Shown here: positions 11,464-24,100 of the stretch, piece by piece
Layout of the letters: the number at the start of each line of letters is the position of its first letter
How positions within the stretch are numbered: position 1 is the first letter of the stretch
NCBI GenBank assembly: GCA_963682025.1
Contig: OY821520.1
Span: 237,893,364-237,957,363 of the forward strand
Source of the DNA: Cordilura impudica
Lineage: Eukaryota > Arthropoda > Insecta > Diptera > Scathophagidae
Length of the DNA stretch: 64,000 nucleotides
Direction: 5' to 3'
Notes under the pieces: generated by a model
The model's database searches: none
The model's input: only the letters and a program-made list of their open reading frames with translations
Told to the model about the DNA's origin: nothing
Made by a program: the position numbers and the translations under genes

Positions 11464-12110
11464 ATGAAATTAGTTTCAATCATTTTGGCCGGCATACTAA
11501 CAATATCGAGTCACAGTCAAATGAGTTCAGGTAAGTCGTAGTAAGAAATAAAACAAACAAACAATGTTTTGCATATAATTGCAAGCTTGTGAAATTCATT
11601 AAATATTAATTGAGTGGGAATTTTGCAATTTATATATATTTTCTTTGGTTTATAGCCCAAGGTCAAGGAGGTTGGGGTGGTAATGGCGGCAATACTGGAT
11701 CCTGGGCTGGCGCCAGTAGTCACCCTGGACAACCATTCTCTAATGACCCCCAAAATAACGGTCAATTCAGTTATGGCTATGGGGGTGTAGATTCAAATGG
11801 TGTTCCTTATGGTGGATCTGGTGGTAATGGTGGATTTCATGTTAATGTAAATGATGCACAGGGACGTCAGTACACATACAGTGGTGGTCAAGGAGGTTTT
11901 GGTGGTGTTCCTGGTGCTCCTGGTGCTCAACCCGGTCAACCAGGCCAGCCCGGCTATCCAGGCCCTCATAGTTATGCTAATGCTGGCACAAATCGCAACT
12001 ATGACAATCGTTATCCTTACTCCAACTCCTCTTCATCTTCCTGGTCTTCAGCTTGGAGTACATTCTACGTAATTTGTTTGTTTTCTTTGTTTTTAATTAT
12101 TAAATCATAA
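11464..12110 (+). CDS. Small secreted Gly/Pro/Ser-rich protein, two exons
   Basis: Exon 1 is 11464-11530 and encodes a signal peptide (MKLVSIILAGILTISSHSQ); donor GTAAGT at 11531. Exon 2 is 11656-12110, acceptor TTTATAG, joined in phase 1. The protein is about 173 residues. The mature part has GQGGWGGNGGN repeats, a middle FSYGYGGVDSNGVPYGG stretch, a FHVNVNDAQGRQYTYSGGQG segment, a Pro-Gly block (PGAPGAQPGQPGQPGYPGP), a Ser run and a hydrophobic C-terminus (FYVICLFSLFLIIKS) preceded by small residues. A signal peptide plus hydrophobic end suggests either a GPI-type anchor signal or a membrane tail; neither is proven. AATAAA follows at about 12158. Splice sites, frame and codon use look intact. 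I do not recognise a named ortholog; cuticular, silk-like or immune glycine-rich peptides are possibilities. Confidence 0.8.
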
Positions 12111-12194
12111 ATTTTTATAGTTATTGTGTATGTATTTGTGTAAGTAGTGGTTAAGCGAATAAAGCCTACTCAAGAACCTTTAATATCTTATGGA

Positions 12195-13100
12195 TATTAA
12201 AAAGCGGCCGTTGTTAAAATGTATATTTTCTTTAAAAACTACATTTAAAAAACACTTTTGTTAAGTACTTGTTATTCACAAAGTTTGTGTTAATAAAAAA
12301 AAAATTATATTAAAAAAAAAAACATTTTTCCTTAAATATACATTTTATTTCAAAAGGAAATAGGCAAATTTCTTTTAAAATTACCATTTCTTAAAAAGTA
12401 CATTTTCTTAAAAAGGTACCTTCTCTTAACAAAGCAACTTTTCTTAATAAAAGTATATTTTCTTTTAAAAATACCGTTTCTTAAAAAAGTGTATTTTCTT
12501 GAAAAAGTACCTTTTCTTAAAAAGTATAGTTTCTTTTAAAAGTACCTTTTCTTACAAAAGTACCCTTTTTAAAAATAGTATCTTTTCTTTAAAAAAAAAA
12601 AATACCTTTTTTTTAAAAAGGGCCATTTCTTAAAAAAGCACTGCTTCTTAAAAAAGTACCTTTAACTTAAAAAGTTTGTTTTCATAAAAAAGTGTAATTT
12701 CTTTAAAAAAAAATTAAATCTTCTTATAAAAGTACCTTTTCTTAACAAAGTACATTCTTCATAAAGTAACTTTTATTTAAAAAGTACATTTAATTTCAAA
12801 AGTTTGTTGTAATAAAAAGGTAAATAAACTTTAAAAAGCACTTTTTCTCAAAAAAAAAAGGTCCATTTTATTTAAGAAGTACATTAATTTAAAAAAAGTT
12901 GATTTTTTGTACTTTTTCTTAAAAATAGTAACTTATCTTAAAAACGAAAATTTTCTTAAATAGTACCTTTTCTTAAAAAATTCCGTTTCACTAAGAAAGT
13001 AGCTTACTAAAAAGATATCTTTAAAAAAAGCATATTTTTAAAAAGTACATGTTTAAAAAAATGGCTTTGAAAAAAGTAAGTTTTATTTAAAAACTAGCTG
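12195..13100. repeat. Degenerate AAGTACC minisatellite, locus 1
   Basis: Around fifty imperfect units of about 17-20 bp with consensus TTTTCTTAAAAAAGTACC cover some 900 bp just 3' of the Gly-rich gene. The unit is partly self-complementary (GGTACTTTT / AAAAGTACC). The same unit recurs near 14400-14470, 14940-15040, 50280-50600 and 57660-57935. Confidence 0.85.
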
Positions 13101-13180
13101 TTTTTGCCCGGTCTTGCCCGGGATAAAAAGCCATTTGACTTGAAAAATGGTTCACTATGCTTACCAGGCGCTGAGTACTT

Positions 13181-14146
13181 AGTCCCCAATGAACAAATTC
13201 CCCAATAAAATGAACTTTCTCCCCAAAAATTTGTATGGGCAGTAAATTCATTTTTTATTTCAATTCAAAATTTTTTGATTTTTTAATTTAGAAGTTTTTT
13301 ATAAGATGCTGCAGCAAAAATGCTTCAAAAATAAGCTGCGAAACCGCTTTAAGTTTTTGTTTTTTAAGTTTATTTATAAATATCAAATATAACGGAATCG
13401 TTTGCAAATTAAAGGAATCAGAAGTTTTAAAAATTGAATTAATTAATTCAATAAGTGATCATCATTGAGCAGAGAAGTCAAATTCATAGAAGCTTCAAAA
13501 ATGAAAAACTAATGCGACGTTTAAAATTGTGCCGTAAGGTTGCTTTAAGCAACTGCTTATAGCATATGTTTGGCCTATTTTGATCAACAGGTAATTATTG
13601 CACGTACGTAGATAAAATTTATCATAAGACTTTTCACTGAGCTGTGTTCCGCGAGCGAGTCCCGTCCGCATCCGTCGCGCCCGCGTCCGCGTGCCGCTTC
13701 CTCGCGTTTGGCAGCCACACTTGTGCTACCGCGCAGTTGTTGTCAACTTATTTTAATCGCCAAAAATATATTTTTCAGATCATTCCCATATTTTAGCTGA
13801 GCTGAGTTTCGCAAGCGCGTCTACCGTGCTGCCGTACAGTTCTCGTTAACTAATTGTAATCGCTAAAATGTATTTTTCACATCATTTCGATATTCTAGCT
13901 AAGCTGTGTTTCGCGTGCGCATAGCTTCCGCGCACCGAAATGATGCTATTGAAAAGAATACTCATTTCAAATGCGTTTATTGAAGGACATATATTGAGAG
14001 CAGCATGCAAATTTTCACTAAAATAAATATTTAACAAAATTCATTAAATAAAAATATGTAAAAATTTAAGAATGAATTTGGGGAGTAAGTTAACTTTTTA
14101 TTTCGTTAAAAAAAAATAGGGAATTTGTTCATTTCTTTTGGGGACC
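13181..14146. mobile_element. Inverted-end element with internal GC-rich subrepeats
   Basis: The left end AGTCCCCAATGAACAAATTC is matched by the inverse near 14110-14145 (GAATTTGTTCATTTCTTTTGGGGACC region), and CTCCCCAAA at about 13222 pairs with the TTTGGGGAG at about 14078. No open frame is present. Inside are three diverged direct repeats of about 120-140 bp starting near 13638, 13797 and 13898, each with (A/G)AGCTG(T/A)GTT(C/T)CGC followed by AATCGC(C/T)AAAA and a TTTTTCA-AT-ATTTTAGCT tail. It resembles a non-autonomous MITE-like unit; superfamily unknown. Confidence 0.6.
13638..13925. repeat. Triplicated GC-rich direct subrepeat
   Basis: Three tandem, diverged copies of a unit with a GC-rich head (CGCGAGCGAGTCCCGTCC in the first, GCAAGCGCGTCTACCGTGC in the second, CGTGCGCATAGCTTCCGCGC in the third) and an AT-rich tail. 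The heads are among the few GC-rich patches in the window. Confidence 0.65.
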
Positions 14147-14399
14147 TTTTTTTAAATTTGGGGAATTTGTTCACCGTGAAAAATACAAATTTGTATAGGG
14201 AAGAAATATAGCACACAAAAAAAATTAATTTTATATGCAAAGTGGGCGTAAAAGTAGGCGTGGTCAATAAAAGTCATAAGGCGACCTTCCCTGGAATATG
14301 TACTAAATTCCGGAGAAAGCCGTTGAAAGATAACAATTACTATAACGAACAAATATACCAAAAAACAAAAAATGAATTTTATGCGGGCGTTTACTTTTA

Positions 14400-15050
14400 A
14401 AAAAAGTACCTTTTATTTAAAAAGTATGTTCTATTTAATTTTAAATTTTTTGACTAAAAAAGTAAATTTTCTTTAAAAATAAAACAGTTTTAAATAATTA
14501 AGAACGTTAAATTCAGATATGCCTAATCTTTGATACCCTCCAGCTGCACTATGTATTGCACTATTTAATTTGTAAACAAAATATTTGAAAAATAAAACAA
14601 TTTAATAAACTTAATACTAAACTATTGCAACAAACTAACAAAATTCTCAGAATTTTTCGGAGTTCATATATTGGCACAATATGGCCCAATTTACCCCAAC
14701 CTGCTCGAAATAATGAGAAACAATATTATCCTAAGTATAACCAGGTAAATAGTTTATTTTGTGAATGAGCTTGAGGATACACGGAAGGACGGACAGACGG
14801 ACATCGCTATAACGACTCGTGTTGTTATAAGGATCACGAATATATTTACTTTATGGGGTCGCAAATTAATTTTTCTATCCGTTACAAACGGAATGAAAAT
14901 GATATAAGTATACCCTCAGCACAGTGGTGTGGCAAGTATAAAAAGTAGCTTTTTCAAGTACATTTCTTTCAAGTGCATTTCTTTAAAAAAAAATACCTTT
15001 AAAAACTGAATTTTTTAAAACAGTTCTTTAAATGCAGAAATTTGTTTTCA
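14400..15050. repeat. Minisatellite patches flanking an interspersed repeat
   Basis: AAGTACC-type units at about 14400-14470 and 14940-15040 surround a fragment (about 14520-14945) carrying GATACCCTCCAGC and the GGACGGACAGACGGACATCG motif plus TTTATGGGGTCGC, features of a dispersed repeat that recurs through the window. No gene. Confidence 0.6.
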
Positions 15051-15358
15051 GCGGGTGTTTAGTCATTGTTTTTATTGTTTCCAATAAAAACCTTTTTTAT
15101 TGTGCGTTTACGTCATGTAAAACACAAATTTTGTGCGTGAGGACAAAAATTTGATGGCTGACTTATTTATCCACTTCCAGTTCAAACGGAGGGTGTTAAA
15201 GAAGAATTACCAATATTATAAGTGTATGTGTACTTCGAGTTTTTTTCTAGAACTAGTGTATAGGGTTGGAGTATTTGGACATTATTTTAGTTGAATTCTC
15301 TTAAAAGCTTCATCCACAGGATAATTTTGATGGAATGTACAACAATTCTAGTGTTTTT

Positions 15359-15720
15359 GATGTGTAAACATCTATACGCGCAGGGGGGTAAATTTCTATT
15401 TCACAATACAATCACAAAAATAGTGTAACACGTAACACATAACGCTGTGTGACTTATGATTGTATTGGTGAAAAATTATGATATAACATTGTTTTTTTAT
15501 GCCACTTTTTTAAAAGCGTCATCTATGTATCACTTATATACGTTTATATTGGGATATTTTTAACGTTTTACAGCAAAGGGTTGTTGAATTAGCTGAAACA
15601 GTTTTTGCTATAAGTGATACATAGATGACGCTTTCTGTTTGATTTTAAAAAATTACATAAAAAAATCGTTCATTGCTAGATGTTTACACATCTTCCCTGT
15701 GATCGGACTCACATGATTTT
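15359..15720. mobile_element. Helentron-like non-autonomous repeat, copy 1
   Basis: Bounded by GATGTGTAAACATC on the left and its inverse GATGTTTACACATC near 15679 on the right, then TGTGATCGGACTCACATGAT and a T run. The core is an inverted repeat (about 15514-15538 against 15609-15634, AAGCGTCATCTATGTATCAC). Copies with the same ends occur at 28622-30060 and 41736-42107. Inverted subterminal blocks, no target duplication and variable cores resemble Helentron-associated (DINE/HINE) repeats; that assignment is inference. Confidence 0.65.
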
Positions 15721-15949
15721 TTTTTTATTTTTTAAAAGATTTATGTTTGTTTTAAATCGACATATAAACCTTTACCAAAAATATATTTAATTTCATATAA
15801 TCCTTCAAAATATACAAATCAAATATCATACGCCACCAATTGTCATTATCAATTTTAATAAATAACCACGTTTCTCTTAAGCAGTGTGGCGTATGAAATT
15901 TTACCTTTTAGTTATTTGATGGATCCTTGTTTAAAGAAGGTATAGATTT

Positions 15950-16068
15950 ACAGCCGTTTTCATAAAAATTGAAGTGTACTTCCAGTAGACTTTATCAACA
16001 AATTTTGTATGAAAAACATACAATAAAGTCTACTTGAAGTACACTTTAATTTTTATGAATACGGCTGT
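15950..16068. mobile_element. Palindromic foldback MITE
   Basis: About 119 bp, nearly all of it two inverted arms of some 48 bp (ACAGCCGTTTTCATAAAAAT left; inverse on the right) around a short spacer. Flanked by TTA/TAA, which could be a 3-bp duplication. It has no coding capacity. Confidence 0.75.
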
Positions 16069-17322
16069 TAAACTCCACAAAATAAAGTTATATTTTCAAT
16101 ATTAGACAGAAGTGATGAAAAATTGAATGCTTAGCAACAATAACTAGAGTATAGGTTCCCACCTTAATTTGCTTCACGGACCCCTTGAGACATTTTTACA
16201 AGCTCGCGGACCCCCAAATATTTTTATTTTAAAAAATTAATAAAACAAATGCGAAAATAATGAAAAAAAAATATGTTTATTATTAAAAAAAAACTTTAAA
16301 AACTAATTTAAAAAAAATTAAAAAAATGTTTTGTAAAAAAAATCAGTTTAAATCATAGGGGTTCACACAATGCCCCGAGGGGCCGACTGTTTTTCGTAAT
16401 TTTCACAGACACGACACGAATGTTAACAAAACGAATAATAATTTCATTCAGTTGTATGCCGAATTTTCAACAAGCAGGTTGCGGCCGCTATATTTGTTAA
16501 AAAACAAAAACAAAACACACGCTTGAAATTGGAAATAAAAAACAACAGCCCAACAGAGTGGTTTTATGATTCTCTTTTTCAGCATTTTTAGTACACTGCG
16601 AATAATTTTTTTGGTGTGTAAAAATTTTTTATTATTAATTTGAAATGTGGAAAGTAGAGTGGGAAAAAAAGTTTTATTTACATTAAATATATTTAATGAA
16701 GCTGAGTGCCTTCATTTCATTTAGACGATGTTTAATCATTCATACATGAATTAACTTTTTATTAAAAATAAAAATTCAAAAAATTCAAAAAAAAAAAATC
16801 AAAAATTCAAATTCAAAAAAAATCAAAAAAAATTCAAAAAAATATAAAAAATGTTCATCCATACTTGAATTCATATTTTGATTTACGATTTTTATTTATT
16901 TTATTTACTTATTTATTTATTTATTATTATTTTATTTATTTTATTTTTATTTACGTCACGTAACTAGGGAACTATGGGCGACCGACAATAAATACAAGAA
17001 ATACAAGAAATTCTGTTGAAAAAACAAAACAAAAAAAGCATTTTTTCATTTCATTTCATTTCATTTTTCATTTAAAGTGATTTTGTTCAGTGCATAGTAC
17101 CAATACATCGCCCATTTTTTTGTAACATAACTAATACATTCTCATTTCTCTTTGTGGCCATCACTGGTTTAAATTAATAAATAAAAGAGATTTATAATTC
17201 AAAAATAAATAAAAATAACAGAAACTTTTAAAGTTCAAAAAGGCACTTATTCAAAAAGGAACAACACATTTCAAAATAAATGGATTTATCCCATTTCAGG
17301 AATACTTAAGAAAAATTAAAAT
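16069..17322. other. Repeat-rich spacer with a hAT-like terminus
   Basis: At 16153-16230 the sequence AGGTTCCCACC followed by CACGGACCCC and GCGGACCCCC looks like the terminal region of a hAT element. A matching opposite end was not found. The rest is A/T-rich low-complexity DNA, including TTCAAAAA-type repeats at 16770-16850 and (CATTT)n near 17045-17075. No gene. Confidence 0.4.
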
Positions 17323-17588
17323 ATATCGATGGCTTAATATTTATAAAAAGGCCCTAACTCGATTTTTTGTTACTTGACAGGAGAAGGAAAAAACTTATTA
17401 AAATCCGTAAAATTTTAGATACAAAAAAAGTTTTATACAATTTCCAAAAATGTGTTGCCTCTTTTTATTAAAAATTGCATTAAAACTTTTTTGTATCTAA
17501 AATTTTACGGATTTTATTAAGTCTTTTCCTTCTCCTGTCAAGTAAAAAAAAATCGAGTTAGGGCCTTTTTATATTAAGCCATCGATAT
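17323..17588. mobile_element. Foldback MITE, ~266 bp
   Basis: The whole unit is an inverted repeat. The left arm begins TATCGATGGCTTAATAT and contains GGCCCTAACTCGATTTTTT, CTTGACAGGAGAAGGAAAA and ATCCGTAAAATTTTAGATAC; the right arm is the inverse of all of these. Arms of about 115 bp differ by only a few small indels, so the insertion may be fairly recent. Confidence 0.85.
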
Positions 17589-17769
17589 AGAAATAATAAC
17601 TAAAATAATAAATACATGAGATCACATTTGTAATCAGTTGAAACATAAAATATCACTTCAAAATTTTTTGAAACACAAAATACATTTTTAACTGACACAA
17701 GCATAAAAGTCTATTAAAAATAAAATATTATTTAAAATACCGTATAATAAGTTTCATATTTTTAAAGTC

Positions 17770-19437
17770 TGATACAATTCTTTTGCTTGACAAGGTCTGT
17801 AATGTTTGGAGATATTTTAATATCGCTTTCAACGTGAGCGGTACTTATTTTTAATGCATAAAAGGACAGAAAAGCTGGTTTCACATAAATATGTTGTTGA
17901 AAACTGAATTAAAAGTTTGAATGATTCAGATCCAACATGCGGATACACTTTATAAGCCAGAATGTCTCTATTTCCTTAGAACCAAAGTCATTTTTAGCAC
18001 ATGAGTTGCACTTTAGCTCTATTAATTCTTCTTGAAAGGCATCGGGTATGTCACCAATAGTCACATTAAAAGGTAAAGTAAATTAGTTTGCCAAGATTCC
18101 GTTTGGAACTCTGGAAAATATCTGGTGAATTCATCATGCAGCGTATCTAAATGTTTTGTAATTACACTTTTTTAATTTATATTTAAGATATCGCAAGAAT
18201 CCATGATATCATTAAGAAACGGAAAAGATAAATATTTCGGCGTAGCTGTTTGAAGACGACTTTTCCACAGTAAAATTTTACACAAAAAAGCATTAATTGA
18301 ATCAAATGCTATTAAAATATTAAATTGATTGCCTTGTAATCTTAAGTTAAAGTTGTTTAATGCTTCAAAAAAACCAGTAATGTATGCGAAATAAAAAATA
18401 AATGTTGCATCCGTAAATCTTTCATAAAGATTGCTACTTTTTTCTTTCAAAAGAAAAACTTCAACCTCAGTCTTTAATTCAAACAACCTTTTCAGCATAT
18501 TTCCTTTATAAAGCCAACGCACCTCTGTGTGGAAAAATAATTTTGTTTGTTATGCATTGAGATCTTGACATACCACTCCAAAAATTCTAGTTCTCAATGT
18601 ACTGGTCTTAACAAAATTAACGACATCTATTGCAGTCTACATAGCACTTTTCAGTTCATCTGGAAGGGTTTTAGCAGCAAGTGATTGTCGATTAATTATG
18701 CAGTGTGACATAATCATATCTTTATTCATATCTTTGGCTAGTTTTAAAAACCCAGATCGAGAACCCATCATTGACGGTGTACCATCAGTGCATTGGAAAA
18801 TTGGAAAATCAGAAAGGGTTTGAAAAATATCAGTTCCTTTTGATTTTGTAGGCAGCACTTTCATAAATAAAAGCTCTTCACAAAATTCATTTTCTGCAAT
18901 AAATAAAAGTAAAATAAAAGTTGGCTTGAATAAGAAACCTCTGTAGTTTCATCACATTGAAGAGCAATGAATGGTGAATTCTTAATTTTTTCTAATAACT
19001 GCTCTTTAATATTTTGTGCCATATCATTAATTCTTCTTTTGACAGTGTTATTTGACAGAGCTACTTTCATCAGCTTATCTTTATTGGCTGTATCAAGCAT
19101 TACGTTACCAACTGCGGCAATACAAGGTTTGATCAAGTCTTCTCCAATTGTGTGTGGCTTTTTGTTTTATGCAATTAACATTGCTATTTTATAGGAAGCT
19201 TCCATAGCCCTTACTTTATTCACTGATCTGATTTTAGAAGCAAAAAATCTGCACTTTTATCTTTAAATTGTAGGTGGTTTGTAATTAGATGCCTCTCTAA
19301 TTTTGCTGGTTTCATAGCATCATTGGAAAGGGTTTTGAAGCAAATTACACACTGAGGCATTACAATATCGTTATTTTTTTCCAATGTAAATCCGAAATTC
19401 ATATAACTTTCGCCATATATTCTTTTTTTTTTGACAT
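17770..19437 (-). pseudogene. hAT transposase remnant with BED finger
   Basis: The minus strand begins at ATG 19437 (MSKKKRIYGESYMNFGF) and soon reads a BED-type zinc finger (CVICFKTLSNDAMKPAKLE, then RHLITNH; C-x2-C...H-x4-H). It continues with IKPCIAAVGNVMLD, FIALQCDETTEVS (first catalytic-type Asp), TDGTPSMMGSRSGF (second), RWLYKGNMLKRLFEL and, near 17850, the LCETSFS dimerisation block. The order and motifs match ZBED5-like hAT transposases. Frameshifts at about 19215, 18870 and 18550 and stops break it into at least five frames. Confidence 0.85.
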
Positions 19438-19439
19438 AT

Positions 19440-21190
19440 TTTGGATTTTATTACTAGCTAAAAAACACCCACATGACTAACGACAATAAATATGAAATTA
19501 AAATAAAAACAAAATCAGCTGATTTATCTAGTGATGGTAAACATGGTATATGTGATATCAGTGTTGATCGAAAGGTACGTTATCAATTTTAGAACACAAT
19601 TATCAAAAACTCTTTGCATTGCAAGAAATGTAGTATTTTAATTAAATTACTTATATGCTTAAAAAACCAATATTTAAATATTTAACGTAACAACTTTTTG
19701 TTTTATGTGTTTCAATTTTCATTTTTCAATTATTTCTATTTCCTTGAAAAATTAAAATACCTGACACTACCTTTCGTTTCGTAAAAAGCGCACGCTAGTC
19801 CTTTACGCAATAAGGAAATTGCCAAAAAAAAAAACTCTTCACCAAAGTCGCATTTTCTGATTAAAAAAAAAACAATGTTTTTATTGCATATAGTAAATTA
19901 TTAACTTAATAAAAATTCCATCTGTATTAATTGTATGACTTAAACGGAAACTATTAGTGAAAAACGACATATTTTAGGATGGCAAATACTTGAGGACGGT
20001 AGAGTAAGTGAAAATATATTTTTAATAGATTAAATTAATCTTTACAAGTCTTTCAACATGTCGAAAATTAAATATGTGTTGATTTTAATAATGTTTTTAT
20101 TCTCATGCGTGTTTAACTGTTAAATAAATGATTCTACTAACAATAAGTTAAATTTAAAAAAAATATATAAACTACTTTTAGGTGCTTAAGTATAAAACAT
20201 ATGGAGTTGCCACTTCTAATCAATGCAATTAATTCATGGGACTATTTAATGATTTTAAGAGTAATAATAATTTACTCATGAAAAATTTGTTGACCACTTT
20301 CTACACAAATGTGTGAAAATATTCTCTTTTTAGAAGTTTGATGGTATTTTCCAGAAAATTTTCCATAATTCCTTAAAATAAAATTATATTCCTTAGAATT
20401 GTAGACATAAAAAGAATACTTTCCTCAAGTTTCAAGGCATTCCGCAATATTTTGGTGGAACTACTCGACAAAAAACAGAAAATTAAAAAAAAAATTTTTT
20501 TAAATAAATTTTATCCTCCACCCGTAATTGACCATTTTCTTTCTTCAAGGTTCAAGACAAAAAACAGAAAATATAAACAAAAATCAAAATAAAATATTTG
20601 TTTCTCTGGCCATAATTGACCATATTCATAGATGACTCAATTAAATAATTAAGCAATTCCGAAAATAACTGAGTTATAGGCGAAAATTACCTGTAAAAGG
20701 TCGCCTCGTTTAATAAAAATGTGTCATGTAATTAAAAAAAAAAAATCCTGTTTGCAGGTGAAAATATATGGACATAATTTTCTTTAAATTTCAAGGCATA
20801 CCAACCAAAATTGTGCTATTGCCGAACTACTAATCAGCCAGTGTCCATAAAAATATATGGAAAAAATGCGCTCCATGCCACTTTGATGCAACTCAAACTA
20901 CTTACTAGACATATGAAATTCAAACAATTATATTTAACATATTATCAGACATTTTTATAGAAAGTGGCCGATGTTTTTTGATGAGAACATAACCTTATCG
21001 TTTTAGCAGCTTTAAGCAGAAAAAAATTTGTTTAATATGTTCGCTAAGTATTTTTCGTAAATCGATGTCAAACTAGCGTTGAGTGCATTTTTTCATATAT
21101 TTGTATGGATCTTTTTGGAGTAGTAGTTCCACACTTTTGGTCGGAATGGCTTAAAATTTTAAGAGAAATAATTAATTTTTTTTTTTGCTA
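19440..21190. other. Intergenic, old repeats, no gene seen
   Basis: AT-rich sequence. Short recurring phrases (GGAACTACTCGAC..., TTTCAAGGCAT) between 20430 and 20830 suggest decayed interspersed repeats, but no unit boundaries or coding frame can be supported. Confidence 0.4.
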
Positions 21191-24100
21191 ATTTTTATAC
21201 CCTCCACACCACTGCAAAGAGGGTATATATCAGTTTGTCCTAAGTATATTGTTAATAACAACTCGTCTGTCCGTCTGTCTATTGAAATCACGCTCTCTCA
21301 CAAAATAAACCATTCAACTGGAAAAAGTTATGATAATATTGTTTGTTATTATTTCGAGCAGGTTGCTATTGAAAATATCGGGCATCATTGTGCCGAGATA
21401 TGTCCCAAAAATATGAAGACACCTCTAAAAAATGTTAAAAATTCTGTGTGTTTAGTATTAACTTTATCAAATTGTTTACTTTTTCAAATATAAATTGTTT
21501 ACATTTGTAATAAATAGTGCAATAAGTCCAGATATTAATCTAAACGCAAAACACATTTGGAGGATATCAAAGATTCGAATATAACACTCTTACTTGTAGT
21601 TTTTTATTTTCCAATCTTTTTCCATGAAATTAGTTCGCCCACCCCCCCACCTTTCATCCAATTTTTTAGGAAAAAATCTGTTGATATGGGGGGCTAGAGC
21701 TAGTTTGCATTTTTACCATGTATTTTTTAAATATTTTTTGTACAATGATTTCATACTTCCATGGAGTGGATGTTTTCACACATTTGCATCGAAAGTGGTC
21801 GAGCTTTTTCGAGTGGTAGTACGCCCGCCCCCATAAATATAGGCGGCATTGTTTGAAATGTTAAAGAAATACTATACTTATATATCTAACTCTAAAAATA
21901 TAAATTTTTACCAAATTATGAAAAATTTTCTGTAAAATTATCTCAAACTTGAAATAAGAGCAAATTCTTAGACTTTTGTATAGAAAATATCTGATTTTTT
22001 CCGATTAGTAGTTCGTCTGAGCCACAATCTTGAACGGATTACTTTGAAATTTGAAGCACGTAATATTCTCATATTTTCACTAAGAAGTATAAATTTGTAT
22101 CATGTGTTCCTCACATAGATTTTTGTAATTCGATGCCAAATTTTAATGGAGTGTAAGTATATTTTCATACATTTGTATGTAAAGTGATCGAGCTTTTTCC
22201 AGTAGTAGTAGAGCACAATTATTAAATTTAGCAAAAAAAAAAAAAATTTATGTATTAATTTATTTAAAGAGAAAAACACAAAAATAACGTTTGATGTTGT
22301 ATTTTTTGTGTGTAATATTTACATATACATACATACACATATTAAATAATACAAATAATATACATATATTCTATATATGTATGAATATCCATAATAACTG
22401 CATGTTAGAAATAAATCGGTATATTATTTTATTTACATAAAATTCTGCAATATTTTGTTGTGGAGAAAATACATTTCTTTTGCATTAACAGAGTGTCACT
22501 TCATTTTGCTCAGCGTGACTATGCCACAATAGATGGCGCCACAATTTTTGTTCTAATTAGCTTTGCAATAGTTATTTCTATTTTAACATGAATGTCAATA
22601 TTTTCAAATAGATATTATACAGAACAATGTTAAGAGTATACACGGGCTGGTCTTTTATTATTTCATACGTTTTTTCATTATTGTTTTACAAATATGAACA
22701 TAAGTTTGGCATACTAACTTTTTGTTGTCTTTACAAAAAAGAGTTACTGAGTTCATCAATGAGTTTTTTGCTTTCAAAACAGTTCTACATAGTTATATAG
22801 AATTATTATTCTGCTTTACCTACAAAATATCTGATTGCGATTATATCTAATTTTTAAAAATTGTTTATAATTACTAAAGCATTATTATTCACATAAATAC
22901 AAAATTGCATTTTTTAAATTTTCCATTCAAATTTTAGAAAATATCGATTCTGAAAACTGGAATTAAAATTTCCAATTATACATTAGAAAATATTAATTGA
23001 ATTTCAGAAAATCATATCAAAACGTCGGAAATTATAATTTTAAATTTAGAAGACATCAATTGCATCTTTAATATATAAATTTTATTCGTTAAACACAAAT
23101 TGAAATTCCAAAAAAAAACACCAAATATGTTTACATTTAAAAAATTTTTACATTTAAAAAAAATATTGACATTCAGCTTTAATAGCTTTTCAGTACCGCG
23201 ATTCAGTAACTTCTTTTAACGATAGTCGAATCGTTAAAAAAAGAAAATAGCAAAATTATCAGTAAAATTTTTAAACGATATTCGCTATTGTTAAAGTCAG
23301 CTGTTGTTGTTATCTAAACGACAACCATTTTTGTGTTGTTTATTCAATCGATAAAAATTTAAATTTTTAGGTTGAAATGTCGTCATACATAAATAAAAAT
23401 CATAAAATAGTAAAATTATTTTGCTTTAATTAAAAAAACTTTTTTATATAAATAAAAAAATTAAATAGCATATTCAATTCATTATTTCATTTTCAAATAA
23501 ATAAACAGAAATATTAGTAAAAAAAATAGAGATATTAAACATAAACATGAAATCATCCAGTCAAACACGAAGTAATTTGTTTTTTTCTATTCTTTGTGTT
23601 TTTCGCTTATTTTGACAGAGATGCCACTCGTTTACAATTTAAATAAATAGAAAAATAGATTCGTCGACTGTCGTTAAGATGTGTGTACTTAGTGAATCAC
23701 TTAATCCTCAGTGCAAACAACAATACCTGTCGATATGTTTTGCGATTGTCGGAACGTTGAAATTCTGTCGGATCGTTGAATTCGCAGTACAGAAAACATT
23801 AATTTAAATTCAATGAATTTTAGGAAACCTCAAATGATATTTAAGAATTACGAACATAAAAATTGTTACATAAATAAACGCAATTTTATGAGAATGTTAT
23901 TTATACATATATTATTTTTCACAATTTTTTTTTGGATGAATATTTGAATTTTTTCAGAAAATAAAGATAACAAATTATTTTATTTAAAATGTTTGGGACA
24001 TTTGGTTTTTTGCGTTTGGCATCCCTAATTTGATTATTTATTATTATTATAAATTTATTCTCTGTGTTTTCCAAATATGACAATATTTTAATAAAAAAGT

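Noticed and set aside
16153..19437. A single complete hAT element from the AGGTTCCCACC terminus to the BED-finger start
   Set aside because: No matching opposite terminus or 8-bp duplication could be found, and a foldback MITE and other repeats lie between.
21185..21493. 102-codon plus-strand open frame
   Set aside because: It starts inside the TATACCCTCC repeat end and covers Helentron-like sequence; the text shows no family motif.
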